Shown here: piece after piece, positions 30,921 to 41,270 of the stretch | Layout of the letters: each line of letters starts with the position of its first letter | How positions within the stretch are numbered: position 1 is the stretch's first letter | Notes under the pieces: generated by a model | What the model was told of the DNA's origin: nothing | Database searches by the model: none | The model's input: the letters and a program-made list of their open reading frames with translations, nothing else | Source of the DNA: Phymatolithon calcareum | Taxonomy: Eukaryota > Rhodophyta > Florideophyceae > Hapalidiales | DNA length: 64,000 bases | Reading direction: 5' to 3' | NCBI GenBank assembly: GCA_977006965.1 | Contig: OZ345356.1 | Location: 1,674,001 to 1,738,000, forward strand | Made by a program: the position numbers and the translations under genes

Positions 30921-31745
30921 TCAAGTACGAAACACGGCACAATTCCTCCTTGATTTCCCGGTGACGACAACGTTCCCGACAAAATTTCCCAATACATCCA
31001 GCAACTGATACTCCGACAACCACATGCGCACACATCTGTCCTGCACGACAACAGCCTGATTCCCTTGGAATGACTGACGCCCTATTCCCGACCCCGCCTG
31101 CACGTTGAAAGTCTTAAACGTCGACGGTGCAAACGGGTACGTTCCGAATTCCGCGATGTTGCGCGCAGTCCCGGAAGCAAGGATGAAATCCGGAACGATG
31201 CCGTTCACGTTGACGATGCCCAGCGACGGCGTCCCCTTCTTGAAGACGATTGCGGACGTGTATTCCACGTCCGACACGGCGGGCAGGGCGAAGGAGGAGA
31301 GTTCTGGAAGACCGGCAAAGGTGAAGTCGCAGGCGACAAAGGCGGGAAGATAGGGCGCAGAAGAAGGAGTCGCCGACGCGGACGGAGTGGACGTTGGCGT
31401 CGTGATCTGCGTGGGCGACACGGAGACGGATGGACTGTTTGACGGCGACGGGCACTGCGTTTCGGCTTCCAGCGTAAGAGTATCCGAGCCCGGCGTGCCA
31501 GGCCCACGTGTGCCTGGCTTGAAATCGGGACTTTCCGAAGGATCCGGCGTGAATTCGTCCACCGTCGGCGACTCGGAGATCACACCCACTGAAGGCGACT
31601 CTACAGGGCTATCCGTCGGTGGCGGCGTGGGAAACACTGGCGTGAAGGACGGTTCCGGCGAATGGAACCAATCCTGAGCGCGCGCAGTGGCGACAAAGGC
31701 GAGGGCGGCGACGAAGAGCAGTGGTGCGGGGCTCGGGAGTGCCAT
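30921..31745 (-). CDS. Family S secreted Ser/Pro/Thr-rich protein, unit B
   Basis: A 274-residue intact protein. I start it at the ATG at 31745 because the signal peptide MALPSPAPLLFVAALAFVATARAQ begins there; 38 further in-frame codons upstream belong to a duplicated module. Residues 25-130 form a Pro/Ser/Thr/Glu-rich stalk with ESP repeats, like a cell-wall or heavily glycosylated linker. Residues 133-270 are a conserved core with AFVACDF, SAIVFKKG, NVNGIVPDFILASGTARNI, PFAPSTFKTFNV, GNQAVVVQDRCVRMWLSEYQ and VGNVVVTGK, and cysteines at 98, 139, 238 and 269. No family is recognised. It lies 1.1 kb from an M gene on the same strand, an arrangement repeated in every unit. The extracellular location is inferred from the signal peptide and lack of other membrane spans. 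Confidence 0.75.
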   Translation of the reverse strand: MALPSPAPLLFVAALAFVATARAQDWFHSPEPSFTPVFPTPPPTDSPVESPSVGVISESPTVDEFTPDPSESPDFKPGTRGPGTPGSDTLTLEAETQCPSPSNSPSVSVSPTQITTPTSTPSASATPSSAPYLPAFVACDFTFAGLPELSSFALPAVSDVEYTSAIVFKKGTPSLGIVNVNGIVPDFILASGTARNIAEFGTYPFAPSTFKTFNVQAGSGIGRQSFQGNQAVVVQDRCVRMWLSEYQLLDVLGNFVGNVVVTGKSRRNCAVFRT

Positions 31746-31983
31746 TATAGGCGCCGGTGTGCCTGTGAGCGCCGGGCGGATGAAGCGAAGGATACGACGT
31801 GAAGAAGTTTCAGACATCATTGGCGACTCGGTGATTATTGGCACTGAAGGCGACTCCATTATGGGGCTCTCAAACTAGGGATTGAAGGACGATTGACGCA
31901 AATCCGTGATTCCTCGTGGGCGCAGTGGCAACAATGGCAAGGACGGTGACGAAGAGCAGTGACGCCGGAGCTGGGTATGCCAT
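31746..31983 (-). pseudogene. Duplicated N-terminal module, unit B
   Basis: A decayed second signal peptide starts at the ATG at 31983 and is followed in a shifted frame by MESPSVPIITESPMM. It is homologous to the module upstream of every S gene. The first frame stops early, so the module is not part of the mature protein. Confidence 0.5.
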
Positions 31984-32870
31984 TGTGATGCGCTTATGTG
32001 GCTGTGAGTGTTAAGGGAGATGGTGAGGAGCGTGAATGTAATAGCCGGAGATTTATGGTAGTGGGAGTGGAAAGCGGCCGCATATTCCTTGCGGTTTGCG
32101 CGTTGCTGTTTATATTTTCTGCATCTCGGATCGGCGGTGGGCGCAGTATGCTGAAGCTTCGCAAGAGAGCGGAATGTGTGTTTCTGTAAGAGAATGTAAT
32201 TGCCGTTGGTTGACTAATGGAAACAGTGATTGGTGGGAAAGAGTGACTTCAATCGTTCTCAAGAATCACTGTAATCCGAACGAAATGTTCGGGCATTTCC
32301 TTCAGACGCAACGCGTCCCCGGGCCACGGTTGAGATGCGAAACGAAGGGAGGACGGGTGTCTTCCTCACTTTCTGTGTGGTGGAACATGGCTGTTAATAG
32401 TGCGGAGCGAAAAGAAACATTAAGGTACCCATACGAACGTTCGGAACGCACACGGAGCGCGATGCATCGATGTCCAGAATTGCGGTTGGACATATTCCCC
32501 CAGCAAGCGCGCTCTGCATGCAGAAGTAAGGACCCTCTCGAGACTGTTTATGACCCCTTTATCCCACATAGAAAAGAAGATAAGGGCTCATCTGACGGTT
32601 CTTGCGATGTGGATTCGGTTTTCAGTTCGCGAGAGTACTAGGGATTTTAGTTTATTCGGGACATAGAGGAGAAGAAGAAAGGTAGATTTTTATTTAAAAG
32701 TTACCAATGCATCTGCTGACGCTTGAGGCGAGAAAAAGCCTAAACTTTACAACACTCTGAAAACGAAAAAATCTACTGCAGGCACGACAACTGATTTCCA
32801 TCAGCTCATGGAGAAGCCATTTATGGGACATGAGTTTGGCAGTCTTTATAGTCTTGTCCGAGAAGTCTCA
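31984..32870. promoter_or_regulatory. S-M intergenic flank, unit B
   Basis: Contains the palindrome (32223-32272), the conserved block read as FLQTQRVPGP on the plus strand, the GATTTTTATTTAAAAGTTACC and CTGCTGACGCTTGAG block (about 32683-32728) and GAAAACGAAAAAATCTACTG. The last of these is the empty-site sequence of the MULE in the fourth unit. A plus-strand frame of 181 codons (32096-32641) stays open here but not in sister copies. Confidence 0.4.
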
Positions 32871-34064
32871 TTATACAGTTGAGTCACGAATGTCATCGCC
32901 CCCTCCGATGCCCCATAATTTTCTCTTGGCAAATAATGCTATCTCAATGAACGAGAACACCAAGATAACACCAGAGACCTCTTTGAGAGCTGCAAACAAC
33001 TCTGTATCCATCCTTTTCCAGAGCACGCAAATGGCGCCCAGAATGCATATCTGGAGAGGAAATATAGAGAAATGCTCCGCAATGAATAGTACAGCTGGCA
33101 TTAGTTTCTCCACGTGTTTGATTTGTCTTCCATCTCGGACTAACCACAGCTTCAATTCGTACCTATCGATGCCCACGATTGCATTCCCGATATGTAGTGG
33201 AGCTCCATCCAACGTGTACTTGTCGCGTCGAAATGTAGCCTGAGAGCTGCCTTGGTAGTCCTCAGGAAGCTGCATCTGTATTTCCCGCAGATTGTCTTGT
33301 TGTCTCTCCAAATTTTCGGTCCTTCTTCTGCCGAGAATTGAGATATTTTCTTCACGAAACCTCTTGAGCACTCCTTGTATCTTGAAGGGCCACAGATGAT
33401 CTGCACAAACCACTAATGAAACTGATGCATTGCAAAATGCAAACGCAACAGATGCTGCTATCGCCCCAACAGACAGAAACCCAGTATTTGCAGCAGCTGC
33501 AATCGCCATTCCCGCAGGTACAGCAGGAGCTCTGAGCCATACTCCCTGACGCCACCCCGCAATAAAGATGGGTATCACGACGGACAACAGGACAAATACG
33601 TCAGGTAAATCCTTGATCTTGAACGAGCATCGAGGGGGATTTTCAACCGGTTTAAACCTGTCGGCGCGCCCATTCTGAGCGGAGTACGGTACCCAGAAGT
33701 GCCGCGAGAGAGTGGCTGTCATCAGAGTATGAAGCACATCCATTGCCATCTGTATGAGTCCAAACACGAGCATGGCAGGTCCAAACCAGGCCAACCATTG
33801 AAGTTGCGTTTTCGTTGCCTGGATCACCTCCACACACGATAGAATCTCGGCTGCCACAGAGATCAAGACTTCTATCAGCTCCAAGAAAAGCAGGATCTTC
33901 AGCTTTCGGTGCGAGATGCGACATGGGTCAGCGGACTCCAGAACGAGCATGCCTTGCATTGCCGCGACCAGAATTGCACCGAAAGCAAGGAGCACGTTCA
34001 AACTCACACCAGGGAATTGATCGGAAACAGATTTCGCTTCCGCATGGCTGATGCCAGAGCTCAT
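32871..34064 (-). CDS. Family M multi-spanning membrane protein, unit B
   Basis: Intact, 397 residues, from MSSGISHAEAKS. Hydrophobic stretches at roughly 20-42, 55-80, 88-118, 151-172, 182-225, 320-348 and 356-379 predict seven or eight membrane spans. Conserved features are ESADPCRISHRKLKILL, LQWLAWFGPAMLVFG, IPIFIAGWRQGVWLRAPAVP, a charged loop ending QMQLPEDYQG, HIGNAIVGIDRYE, EHFSIFPLQIC, WKRMDTELFAALKEV and the C-terminus GGGDDIRDSTV. There is no signal peptide; the first span would act as anchor. The function is unknown. Paralogues lie at 11697, 26016 (broken), 39835 and 63436 (fused). Confidence 0.8.
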   Translation of the reverse strand: MSSGISHAEAKSVSDQFPGVSLNVLLAFGAILVAAMQGMLVLESADPCRISHRKLKILLFLELIEVLISVAAEILSCVEVIQATKTQLQWLAWFGPAMLVFGLIQMAMDVLHTLMTATLSRHFWVPYSAQNGRADRFKPVENPPRCSFKIKDLPDVFVLLSVVIPIFIAGWRQGVWLRAPAVPAGMAIAAAANTGFLSVGAIAASVAFAFCNASVSLVVCADHLWPFKIQGVLKRFREENISILGRRRTENLERQQDNLREIQMQLPEDYQGSSQATFRRDKYTLDGAPLHIGNAIVGIDRYELKLWLVRDGRQIKHVEKLMPAVLFIAEHFSIFPLQICILGAICVLWKRMDTELFAALKEVSGVILVFSFIEIALFAKRKLWGIGGGDDIRDSTV

Positions 34065-34852
34065 TGCGGATAGTAGTGGTCTACTCGGAAACCGGAGGCA
34101 ATCTTTCGGAACTCAAAACCTCGAAGCCCCTCAGGGGACCAGAGGTGGGTCTTTATGGACTCTCCATCGAATAGAATCAAGCCAAGTTTTCTTGGCAACC
34201 AAAAAGTATCCCCAAGCGTCATCATATTTGTTGATTACTTGTAAATAACAACCTACTTTTCTTCTTCTTCGGAGATGCGAACTACCTCTCAAAATTCATC
34301 ACGCATACAGGAGAAGAATGGAAAGCTATTTCTGGAATTTTCGGGATGTCGGAGTATCGTGTTTGTGTATTCGTTCATCTTCGAACCATGTGTCCTCCCC
34401 TGTCGATTTTTCTCAAAAAACAAACTGCAAACCTACTCTGCTTCTTGTTAGTGAGTTGTAATGCCCTCACGTGCGCATTATACGTCCATCCGCGTACTCC
34501 TAGGAAGATTAATTTACCAAGGTCTGCACAATCACCTCGGTACTCTCTCTAGATTGTCTTCATTGCAACAACTGTCGTTTTTCATGAGCCGTATAGCAAG
34601 GGTTTTCCATGCTCTCGCCAAAAACTGTTTGAAACATATTGAGCTATAGCAAAGGTGCCTCTATTTCACTCTGTATTCGACATTTAGACCGTAATACAGA
34701 AATTCGATGATCTTCATTGCATCGCCATGGACGGCGCTCGAGCGCCATGACCGTGAATAAGCTCCGTGCAACTGCGGAACCAGGTCCAAAAATGTTCGGA
34801 AAAGTCTAAAAATAGAAAGAATTTTCTAATTTTTACTTGTCGTACTCTATGT
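34065..34852. promoter_or_regulatory. M promoter region and spacer, unit B
   Basis: Near-identical to 27212-27999, including the promoter module at about 34090-34275. No gene seen in the rest. Confidence 0.4.
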
Positions 34853-35207
34853 TCATGCTATCCAGCCATGTGCGTAGCTCATCGGTTTAGTGGCGACAAA
34901 GGCGAGGGCGGCGACGAAGAGCAGTGGTGCGGGGCTCGGGAGTGCCATTATGGGCGCCGGTGTGTCTGTGAGCGCCGAGCGGATGAAGCGAAGGATACGG
35001 CGTGAAGAAGTTTCAGACATCATTGACGACTCTGTGATTTTTGGCAATGACGGCGACTCCATAGTGTGGCTCTCTATCGAAGGAAACGGTGCGGGAAACT
35101 AGGGAGTGAAGGACGGCTGAGATGATTCCGTGATTCCTCGTGAGCACAGTGGCAACAATGGCAAGGGCGGCGACGAAGAACAGTGATGCGGGATCTGGGT
35201 ATGGCAT
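34853..35207 (-). pseudogene. Family S N-terminus, truncated, unit B
   Basis: Duplicate of 28000-28354 with the same departure from the family after the second signal peptide (KPMSYAHGWIA). It therefore predates the unit duplication or spread by gene conversion. Confidence 0.6.
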
Positions 35208-36470
35208 TGTGATGTGTTGATGTGGCTGTGAGTGTTGAGGGGTATGGTGAGGAGCATGAATGTAATAGCCGGAAATTTAGGGTAGTGAGAGTGGAAAACG
35301 GCCGCCGATTCTTTACGGTTTGGTCGTTGCCGTTTATATTTTCTGCATCTCAGCTCGGCGGTGGGCGCAGTATACTGAAGCTCCGCAAGGGAGCGGTGTG
35401 TGTTTGGGTGAGGGAATGTAATTGCCGTTGGGTGACTAATGGAAACAGTGATTGGTGGGAAAGAGTGACTTCAATCGTTCTCAAGAATCACTGTAATCCG
35501 AACGAAATGTTCGAACATTTCCTTCTGACGCAACGCGTTTCCGGGCCAGAGCCGAGATGCGAATCGAAGGGAGGACGGGTGTCTTCCGCACTTTCAGCGT
35601 GGTGGAACAATGCTGTTAATACTGTGGAGCGAAAGGGAGAAGAAAGGTAGATTTTTAATTAATAAATACGAACGCATCTGCTGACGCTTGGGGCAACTTT
35701 CCTAGGGCCAAGCGGTTTTGGCTAGATTCTGTCTATGGAAGCGTTTTCTTTTCTTGTTGGTGTAACGCGAAAAGAAACATTAAGGTACACATACGAATGT
35801 TGGGAACGCACACGGAGCGCGACTAATCGATGTCCAGCATCGCACTGAATGCGGTTGGACATATTCCCCCCACCAAGCGCGCTCTGTATGTGGAAGTAAG
35901 GGCCGTCCCGAGATTATTTATGAGCTCCTTATCGCCATACATAAGAAGATAACGGACTCATCTGACGGTTCGTGCGATATGGATTCGGTTTTCAGATCGC
36001 GAGAGTGGTGGGGATATCAGTTTATTCGGGTAGCCGTACTCAAATTTCTGAACAATGAGATGCTGTTGCAAAACAGCTCTAGACGCTTACCATAAGTGTG
36101 AGCAATCTTTCCGCAATAAAGAAAGAAAGAAGAAAGTTTATTCGGGACATAGATGATCTCAAGATGAGCTGATGAGGATGTTATCGGACAGATGTATGGG
36201 CGAAGCAAACGATAAGGGTGTATTTAGAGTTATATGTTCAAAATTATGAGGAAACGGGTAGAATGTGAGACGCTGGTTTTGGGGAATCACATACAATTTA
36301 AGTGAAGCACACAGGAACGAGGCGCAACTGTTTCTATGGATACCTGCTTGTGTAAAATGTAGATTCTTAGTCCCTGAATTCAGGAAGGAATTCATTGTTC
36401 TAATCTAGCTCCTTAAATGATGTACAGTAGTCACGTTATGCATGGAGCCTAGTTGCACAGAGTGCATTTA
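35208..36470. other. S-gene flank copy and spacer, unit B
   Basis: Duplicate of 28355-29500: palindrome at 35445-35494, inserted promoter module at about 35637-35770. It differs by one extra insertion at 36031-36134, described separately. Confidence 0.4.
36031..36134 (+). mobile_element. 104-bp retroinsertion with 12-bp target duplication
   Basis: AGTTTATTCGGG is present once in unit A (29166 region) but twice here, at 36019-36030 and 36135-36146, around a 104-bp block ending in CGCAATAAAGAAAGAAAGAA. The purine-rich tail and the variable-length duplication are those of a 5'-truncated LINE or a SINE. The paralogous unit A supplies the exact empty site. Confidence 0.8.
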
Positions 36471-36505
36471 TCGTAACTAAGTGAGTTTCTTGATAAGGTA
36501 CCATG

Positions 36506-36796
36506 AAAAAAGGACGATAGCCGAAGAAGCAAGAGAGCCCTCACAGGAGGTGATACAATGGATTAAGGACCGTCTCTGGGGATGGCTAGGACATGTTCTA
36601 CGCATGGGTGAGAACAGGCTCGTCCGCAGGATACTGCTACAAAGCGTACCCAGAACATATGCTTCTCTGCTTGGCGATATCCCAATCTAAAGTATCGAAT
36701 TGTCCATAAAAGACGCTTCAGACCACAGCAAGTGGAGTCGCATCAAGCCTTCTAGACGTGCTAGACTCTTAGGGGAATAAAGCAATCATCATCATC
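36506..36796 (+). mobile_element. LINE family 3 tail, unit B copy
   Basis: Duplicate of 29537-29827, with AAGGTACCATG on both sides (36495-36505, 36797-36807). The coding tail is broken by a TAA at 36688 and the 3' repeat has one more ATC step. Confidence 0.65.
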
Positions 36797-36807
36797 AAGG
36801 TACCATG

Positions 36808-37305
36808 TGCACCAATTTGAGGAAATTCGGCCCCCTTCATAGCATTTTTCTACACTCGAATTATCACTTTCCTTAATCCGTTGGATGTTGAGTACCTAAA
36901 TGGGTTCAGAAACCTTTTTCTTTCACGATTCAGTGTCAACCAGTGCACTTTTAAGTCGACAGTGGGCATCAGGTCTACGTCTTTCGTCGTTTTTTTCACT
37001 GGCAAAACAGCCTTGCCTCATTAAGTCTTGTAACAGTGCTGATATGCATAGTTTGCGTCCTGCTAGTAGAACGAGCACTCCTCTAAATGGACGATCTCGT
37101 TCCTGCTGCACCTAGAACGATTCTAGCCTCCTTCACCTTCCAAACTTGGGTCACAGATGTATCTGGAACGTCTTTCTCCAGCAGAGCATCCAGCATGTGC
37201 GGAGATTTACATGCATGTTAAGTTGATGATCTGCCGTCACCGCATTTGAGAATACGTAGATCGATGATCAGTCACCAGAATCATTTGTCCGTTTTCTCAG
37301 CTGGA
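36808..37305. other. Spacer, no gene seen
   Basis: Duplicate of 29839-30339, with the LINE family 1 3' end (minus strand) at 36808-36850. Nothing else recognised. Confidence 0.35.
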
Positions 37306-37306
37306 A

Positions 37307-37806
37307 CTCGATGCAGCTTCTCATTCCTACTATACCCGGGTCTCTTCCGGCTCTCGATAAAGCGGGGGAGGGCTCAGACTCAAAGAAAGGGCGACGAAAA
37401 GAAATAATTGAGTTATGGGCAGAGGAAGAAGAGGGAAGATCGCTCAAGATACCAACTGATTCAAACAATCTACCCGTGGTTCTCCGAGTAAGAGAAAAGT
37501 CTTCACGGTTGCCATGCCTACGGCTGATATTCAATAGAGCACCTCTTTGGAGAAAATCAGTACTAGGTGCATACTTTGGTGTCACAGCCGTGGTTGAGCT
37601 GGTCGCGCTCCAACGCATTCTATCTTCATCCAAGATTAGTCCTGAAATTGAATATGAATGTAAGCGACTGACTAGAGCACTTGTTGGGAGAGAAATACGA
37701 ATCAAGGATATACTGAATACTCAAACTAGGTTAGCTTAGAAAATCGTGCGAAAGCGGCCCTGCTACTCTTGAAGAGAGGCCTTCGGGGTTTTTAAAAAAA
37801 TCAACA
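37307..37806 (+). pseudogene. LINE family 2 C-terminal region, unit B
   Basis: Near-identical to 30340-30838; the open frame 37311-37739 encodes the same EIEYECKRLTRALVGREIRI tail. It abuts the S gene of unit C. Confidence 0.65.
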
Positions 37807-37885
37807 TATATCGCCTCCTGCTTTGAATTTTTTCTCTCTTCAATTTCTGAATCCACATACAGCGCTACCAAGACATACCGTCCCC

Positions 37886-38710
37886 TCAAGTACGAAACAC
37901 GGTACAATTCCTCCTTGATTTCCCGGTGACGACAACGTTCCCGACAAAATTTCCCAATACATCCAGCAACTGATACTCCGACAACCACATGCGCACACAT
38001 CTGTCCTGCACGACAACAGCCTGATTCCCTTGGAATGTCTGACGCCCTATTCCCGACCCCACCTGCACGTTGAAAGTCTTAAACGTCGACGGTGCAAACG
38101 GGTACGTTCCGAATTCCGCGATGTTGCGCGCAGTCCCGGAAGCAAGGATGAAATTCGGAACGATGCCGTTCACGTTGACGAAGCCTAGCAGCGGCATTCC
38201 CTTCTTGAGAACGATTGCGGACGTGAATGCCACGTCCGAAACGGCGGGCAGTGCGAGGATGGAGAGTGCTGGAAGGCCTGCAAACGAGAAGTCGCAGGCG
38301 ACGAAGGCGGAAAGACAGGCCGCGGAAGAAGGCGTCGCCGACATGGACGGAGTGGATATCGCCGTCACGATCGGCGTGGGCGTCACGGAGACGGATGGGC
38401 TGTTTGAAGGAGAGGGGCACTGCGTTTCCGCGTCTTGCATAGGAGTATCCCGGCTCGGCGTGCCACGCCGAGTTGTGACTGGCTTGAAATCGGGACTTTC
38501 CGAAGGATCCGGCATGAATTCGTCCTCTGTCGGCGACTCGGAGATCACACCCACTGAAGGCGACTCTACAGGGCTATCCGTCGGTGGCGGCGCGGGAAAC
38601 ACTGGCGTGAAGGACGGTTCCGGTGAATCGAACCAATCCTGAGCGCGCGCAGTGGCGACAAAGGCGAAGACGGCGACGAAGAGCAGCGGTTTGGGGCTCG
38701 GGAGTGCCAT
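37886..38710 (-). CDS. Family S secreted Ser/Pro/Thr-rich protein, unit C
   Basis: An intact 274-residue paralogue of the unit B protein, starting at the ATG at 38710 (MALPSPKPLLFVAVFAFVATARAQ, a signal peptide). The stalk and the first half of the core differ at many residues (for example SILALPAVSDVAFTSAIVLKK against SFALPAVSDVEYTSAIVFKK). The last 85 or so residues are almost identical to unit B. That mosaic pattern points to gene conversion. The cysteines and the DRCVRMWLSEYQLLDVLG block are kept. Function not recognised. Confidence 0.75.
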   Translation of the reverse strand: MALPSPKPLLFVAVFAFVATARAQDWFDSPEPSFTPVFPAPPPTDSPVESPSVGVISESPTEDEFMPDPSESPDFKPVTTRRGTPSRDTPMQDAETQCPSPSNSPSVSVTPTPIVTAISTPSMSATPSSAACLSAFVACDFSFAGLPALSILALPAVSDVAFTSAIVLKKGMPLLGFVNVNGIVPNFILASGTARNIAEFGTYPFAPSTFKTFNVQVGSGIGRQTFQGNQAVVVQDRCVRMWLSEYQLLDVLGNFVGNVVVTGKSRRNCTVFRT

Positions 38711-38948
38711 TATGGGCGCCGGTGTGCCTGTGAGAGCCGGGCGGATGAAGCGAAGGATACGACGTGAAGAAGTTTCAGACATCATTGGCGACTCCGTGAT
38801 TATTGACACTGAAGGCGATTCCATGGTGGGGCTCTCAAACTAGGGAGTGGAGGACGGTTGACGCAAATCCGTGATTCCTCGTGGGCGCAGTGGCAACAAT
38901 TGCAAGGACGGTGACGAAGAACAGTGATGCGGGATCTGGGTATGCCAT
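38711..38948 (-). pseudogene. Duplicated N-terminal module, unit C
   Basis: Decayed second signal-peptide module (ATG at 38948) upstream of the S gene, as in the other units. Confidence 0.5.
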
Positions 38949-39834
38949 TGTGATGCGTTGATGTGGCTGTGAGTGTTGAGGGGGATGGTGAGGAGCATGA
39001 ATGTAATAGCCGGAGATTTGGGGTAGTGGGAGTGGAAAGCGGCCGCATATTCCTTACGGTTTGCGCGTTGCTGTTTAAATTTTCTGCATCTCAGCTCGGC
39101 GGTGGGCGCAGTATACTGAAGCTCCGCAAGGGAGCGGAGTGTATGTTTCGTTAAGGGAATGTAATTGCCGTTGGTTGACTAATGGAAACAGTGATTGGTG
39201 GGAAAGAGTGACTTCAATCGTTCTCAAGAATCACTGTAATTCGAACGAAATGTTCGAACGTTTTCTTCAGACGCAACGCATTTCAGGGCCAGAGCCGAGA
39301 TGCGAAACGAAGGGAGGACGGGTGCGTTCCTCACTTTCTGTGTGGTGGAACAAGGCTGTTAATACTCTCGAGTGAAAAGAAACATGAAGGTACCCATACG
39401 AACGTTGGGAACGCACACGTAGCGCGATGCATCGATGTCCAGAATTGCGGTTGGACATATTTCCCCAGCAAGCGCGCTTTGTATGCGGAAGTAAGGGCCA
39501 TCCCGAGACGATTTATAACCCCCTTATTGCCATAGAAAAGAAGATAACACACTCATCTGACTGTTCGTGCGATGTGGATTCGGTTTTCAGGTCGCGAGAG
39601 TACTAGGGACATCAGATTATTCGGGACATAGAGGAGAAGAAGAAAGGTAGATTTTCATTTAAAAGTTACCAATGAATCTGCTGACGCTTGAGGCGGGAAA
39701 TAGTCAATCTTTACAACACTCTGAAAACGAAAAAATCTACTGCAGGCAAGACAACTGATTTCCATCAGCTCCTGGAGAAGCGATTTATGGTTCATGAGTT
39801 TGGCATTCTTTATAGTCTTGTCCGAGAAGTCTCA
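38949..39834. promoter_or_regulatory. S-M intergenic flank, unit C
   Basis: Palindrome at 39188-39237; the CTGCTGACGCTTGAG block near 39678; GAAAACGAAAAAATCTACTG near 39722. No coding sequence supported. Confidence 0.4.
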
Positions 39835-41019
39835 TTATACAGTTGAGTCACGAATGTCATCGCCCCCTCCCATGCCCCAGATTTTTCTCTTGGCAAATAT
39901 TGCTATCTCAATGAACGAGAACACCAAGATAACACCAGAGACCTCTTTGAGAGCTGCAAACAACTCTGTATCCATCCTTTTCCAGAGCACGGAAATGGCG
40001 CCCAGAATGCATATCTGGAGGGGAAATATTGAGAAATGCTCCGCAATGAATAGTACAGCTGGCATTAGTTTCTCCATGTATTTGACTTGTACAAAAGCTT
40101 CGAGCGGTGGACTCAATTCGTACCTATCGATGCCCACGATTGCATTCCCGATATGTAGTGGGGCTCCATCCGACGTGTACTCGTAGCGTCGAAATGTAGT
40201 CTGAGAGCTGCCTTGGTAGTCCTCAGGAAGCTGCATCTGTATTTCCCGCAGATTGGCTTGCTCTCTCTCCAAAGAGTATTCGATACATCTCGAGAAAAAT
40301 TCATCTCCACGAAACCTCTTGAGCACTCGCTGTATGTTCAAGGGCCACAACTGATATGCACAAACCACTAATGAAACAGATGCATTGCAAAATGCAAACG
40401 CAACAGATGCTGCTATCGCCCCAACAGACAGAAACCCAGTATTAGCAGCAGCTACAATCGCCATTCCCGCAGGTACAGCAGGAGCTCTGAGCCATATTCC
40501 CTGGCGCCACCCCGCAATAAAGATGGGTATCCCGACCGATAACAGGACAAATACGTCAGGTAAATCCTTGATATTGATCGAGCATCGAGGGGAATTTTCA
40601 ACCGGTTTAAACCTGTCCCCGCCCCCATTCTGAGCGGAGAACGGCAACCAGTAGTGCCGCGAGAGAGTGGCTGTCATCAGAGTATGAAGCACATCTATTG
40701 CCATCTGTATGAGTCCAAACACGAGCATGGCAGGTCCGAACCAGGCCAACCATTGAAGTCGCATTTTCGTCGCCTGGATCACCTCTACACACGATAAAAT
40801 CTCGGCTGCCACAGAGATCAAGACTTCTATGAGCTCCAGGAAAAGCAGGATCTTCAGCTTTCGGTGCGAGATGCGACATGGGTCAGCGGACTCTAGAACG
40901 AGCATGCCTTGCATTGCCGCGACCAGAATTGCACCGAAAGCAAGGAGCACGTTCCAACTCACACCAGGAAATTGATCGGAAACAGATTTCGCTTCCGCAT
41001 GACCAATGCCAGAGCTCAT
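39835..41019 (-). CDS. Family M multi-spanning membrane protein, unit C
   Basis: An intact 394-residue paralogue (MSSGIGHAEAKS to GGGDDIRDSTV). The membrane-span pattern is as in unit B. The cytoplasmic-loop segment after LKRFRGDEF (FSRCIEYSLEREQANLREI) is the most variable part of the family, differing in length and sequence in every copy. The rest is strongly conserved. The promoter module upstream is cut 100 bases from the ATG by the fold-back element that begins at 41116. Confidence 0.8.
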   Translation of the reverse strand: MSSGIGHAEAKSVSDQFPGVSWNVLLAFGAILVAAMQGMLVLESADPCRISHRKLKILLFLELIEVLISVAAEILSCVEVIQATKMRLQWLAWFGPAMLVFGLIQMAIDVLHTLMTATLSRHYWLPFSAQNGGGDRFKPVENSPRCSINIKDLPDVFVLLSVGIPIFIAGWRQGIWLRAPAVPAGMAIVAAANTGFLSVGAIAASVAFAFCNASVSLVVCAYQLWPLNIQRVLKRFRGDEFFSRCIEYSLEREQANLREIQMQLPEDYQGSSQTTFRRYEYTSDGAPLHIGNAIVGIDRYELSPPLEAFVQVKYMEKLMPAVLFIAEHFSIFPLQICILGAISVLWKRMDTELFAALKEVSGVILVFSFIEIAIFAKRKIWGMGGGDDIRDSTV

Positions 41020-41178
41020 TGTGGATAGTAGTGGTCTACTCGGAAACCAGAGACAATCTTTCGAAACTCAAAACCTCGAGGACCCTCAGGGGATCAGAGG
41101 TGAGTCTTTATAGAACTCGACCTTATCCGACCCGACTTTTGCAGGTGCCGTGGCGCCGCCGTGGCGCTCCGTGGGGCC

Positions 41179-41183
41179 AATAG
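41179..41183. other. Copia-B target duplication, left (AATAG)
   Basis: AATAG here and at 45858-45862 brackets Copia-B. The uninterrupted right arm of the fold-back element (about 49350, inverted) has AATAG once between GGGGCC and CCCCC, which is the empty site. Confidence 0.9.
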
Positions 41184-41270
41184 TATTGGATCATACCTCA
41201 CATATACGAGTATATAATGGAAATACGACGTCGAGCAGCCACTCAGTAAACTAGACAGTCGCATCCTATA
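41184..41270 (+). repeat. Copia-B 5' LTR, 87 bp
   Basis: Identical to 45771-45857 except for the first base (T here, A there). It is exceptionally short for an LTR and starts TATTGG and ends CCTATA instead of TG...CA. The borders are fixed by the empty site and by the primer site that follows. Confidence 0.85.

Noticed and set aside
31105-31677. Plus-strand frames of 80-190 codons opposite the S genes (also at 24251, 38070 and 58651)
   Set aside because: They are mirrors of the Ser/Pro/Thr-rich S coding sequence; stops on the antisense are depleted by composition. No start context or paralogue is independent of S.
32830-33243. Plus-strand frames at the 3' ends of M genes (also at 11656, 25975 and 39794)
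   Set aside because: They are antisense shadows of the hydrophobic C-terminal M coding region, conserved only because M is.
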